Shown one piece after another: positions 33,302 through 33,307 of a DNA stretch of 33,307 nt; position 1 is the first letter of the stretch; every line of letters starts with the position of its first letter. The notes beneath the pieces were generated by a model that saw only the letters and a list, made by a program, of their open reading frames with translations, was not told where the DNA came from and searched no databases. The stretch comes from an uncultured Clostridia bacterium (GTDB taxonomy: Bacteria > Bacillota > Clostridia > Christensenellales > Pumilibacteraceae), in the NCBI GenBank assembly GCA_947588325.1, contig CANPYH010000002.1:1-33307 (forward strand), in the 5' to 3' direction. A program made the translations under genes and the position numbers.

Positions 33302-33307
33302 ACCATA

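Larger units (their letters stand above)
31269..33307. other. 2-kb gene-free repeat region to the window end
   Basis: No gene is supported. Apart from the parB promoter it contains several copies of an ATCATAACTTT motif, a 95-bp tandem repeat (31951-32128), a 305-bp-period duplication (32321-32775), three GTTTATATATAGAT segments (about 32263, 32808 and 32829), an E arm (33029-33085), four 22-bp direct repeats (33141-33227) and a 26-bp palindrome (33276-33301). Much of 31.4-32.8 kb is G-rich on the plus strand. Confidence 0.7.

Overview
The window looks like chromosomal DNA of a low-to-mid GC Gram-positive bacterium of the class Clostridia, probably an uncultured gut-type lineage. The reasons are strong AAGGAGG ribosome-binding sites, many Cys-lipoproteins, an HxlR regulator, a Bacillota-style ParB with perfect parS sites, and dense intergenic palindromic repeats of the kind I remember from gut Clostridia. 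Nearly all genes lie on the minus strand, which suggests a replication origin at or beyond the right side of the window.

Left part (1-17.7 kb). The first 146 bases are the tail of a membrane-anchored surface protein. After an 840-bp repeat-filled gap comes a minus-strand two-gene operon: a 2036-residue lipoprotein (two Big_2 domains plus eleven copies of an unrecognised aromatic-rich module), then a GH10 xylanase lipoprotein three bases downstream. Next are thymidylate kinase (tmk), a two-component system (OmpR-type regulator, then HAMP histidine kinase), a ten-TM ArsP_2-type metal exporter with a His-rich loop, a lipoprotein M3-like peptidase (plus strand), a flavin-reductase-like protein, a GH128-type beta-1,3-glucanase lipoprotein, and rsmG.

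Middle part (17.7-27.1 kb). A DnaA-box cluster separates rsmG from mnmA. Then come a divergent HxlR regulator / NTF2-like / FMN-reductase unit with overlapping promoters and an operator-like dyad, a tetR - aldo/keto reductase - flavodoxin operon, an ECF S-component plus DUF1893 operon, and a cytosolic M3 oligoendopeptidase. The HxlR and TetR units look like a small redox/electrophile-response island.

Right part (27.1-33.3 kb). This is almost gene-free. It holds only parB, with no parA beside it, plus two perfect parS sites, two inverted double DnaA boxes flanking an AT-rich stretch (candidate oriC), a recurring ATCATAACTTT motif, tandem repeats of 95 and 305 bp, four 22-bp iteron-like repeats and a perfect 26-bp palindrome at the end.

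Three repeat families tie the window together: (E) CAATCCCCTCAG elements whose central hairpin changes sequence but stays base-paired; (R2) a roughly 125-nt hairpin with apparent compensatory changes, two copies of which sit exactly at the stop codons of minus-strand genes; and (R4) 20-23-bp perfect hairpins built on GGGG-AACC-TTTTTGT. Several genes (mnmA, the cytosolic M3 peptidase, the metal exporter) appear to make leaderless or nearly leaderless mRNAs. No tRNA, rRNA, CRISPR array or transposase gene was found.
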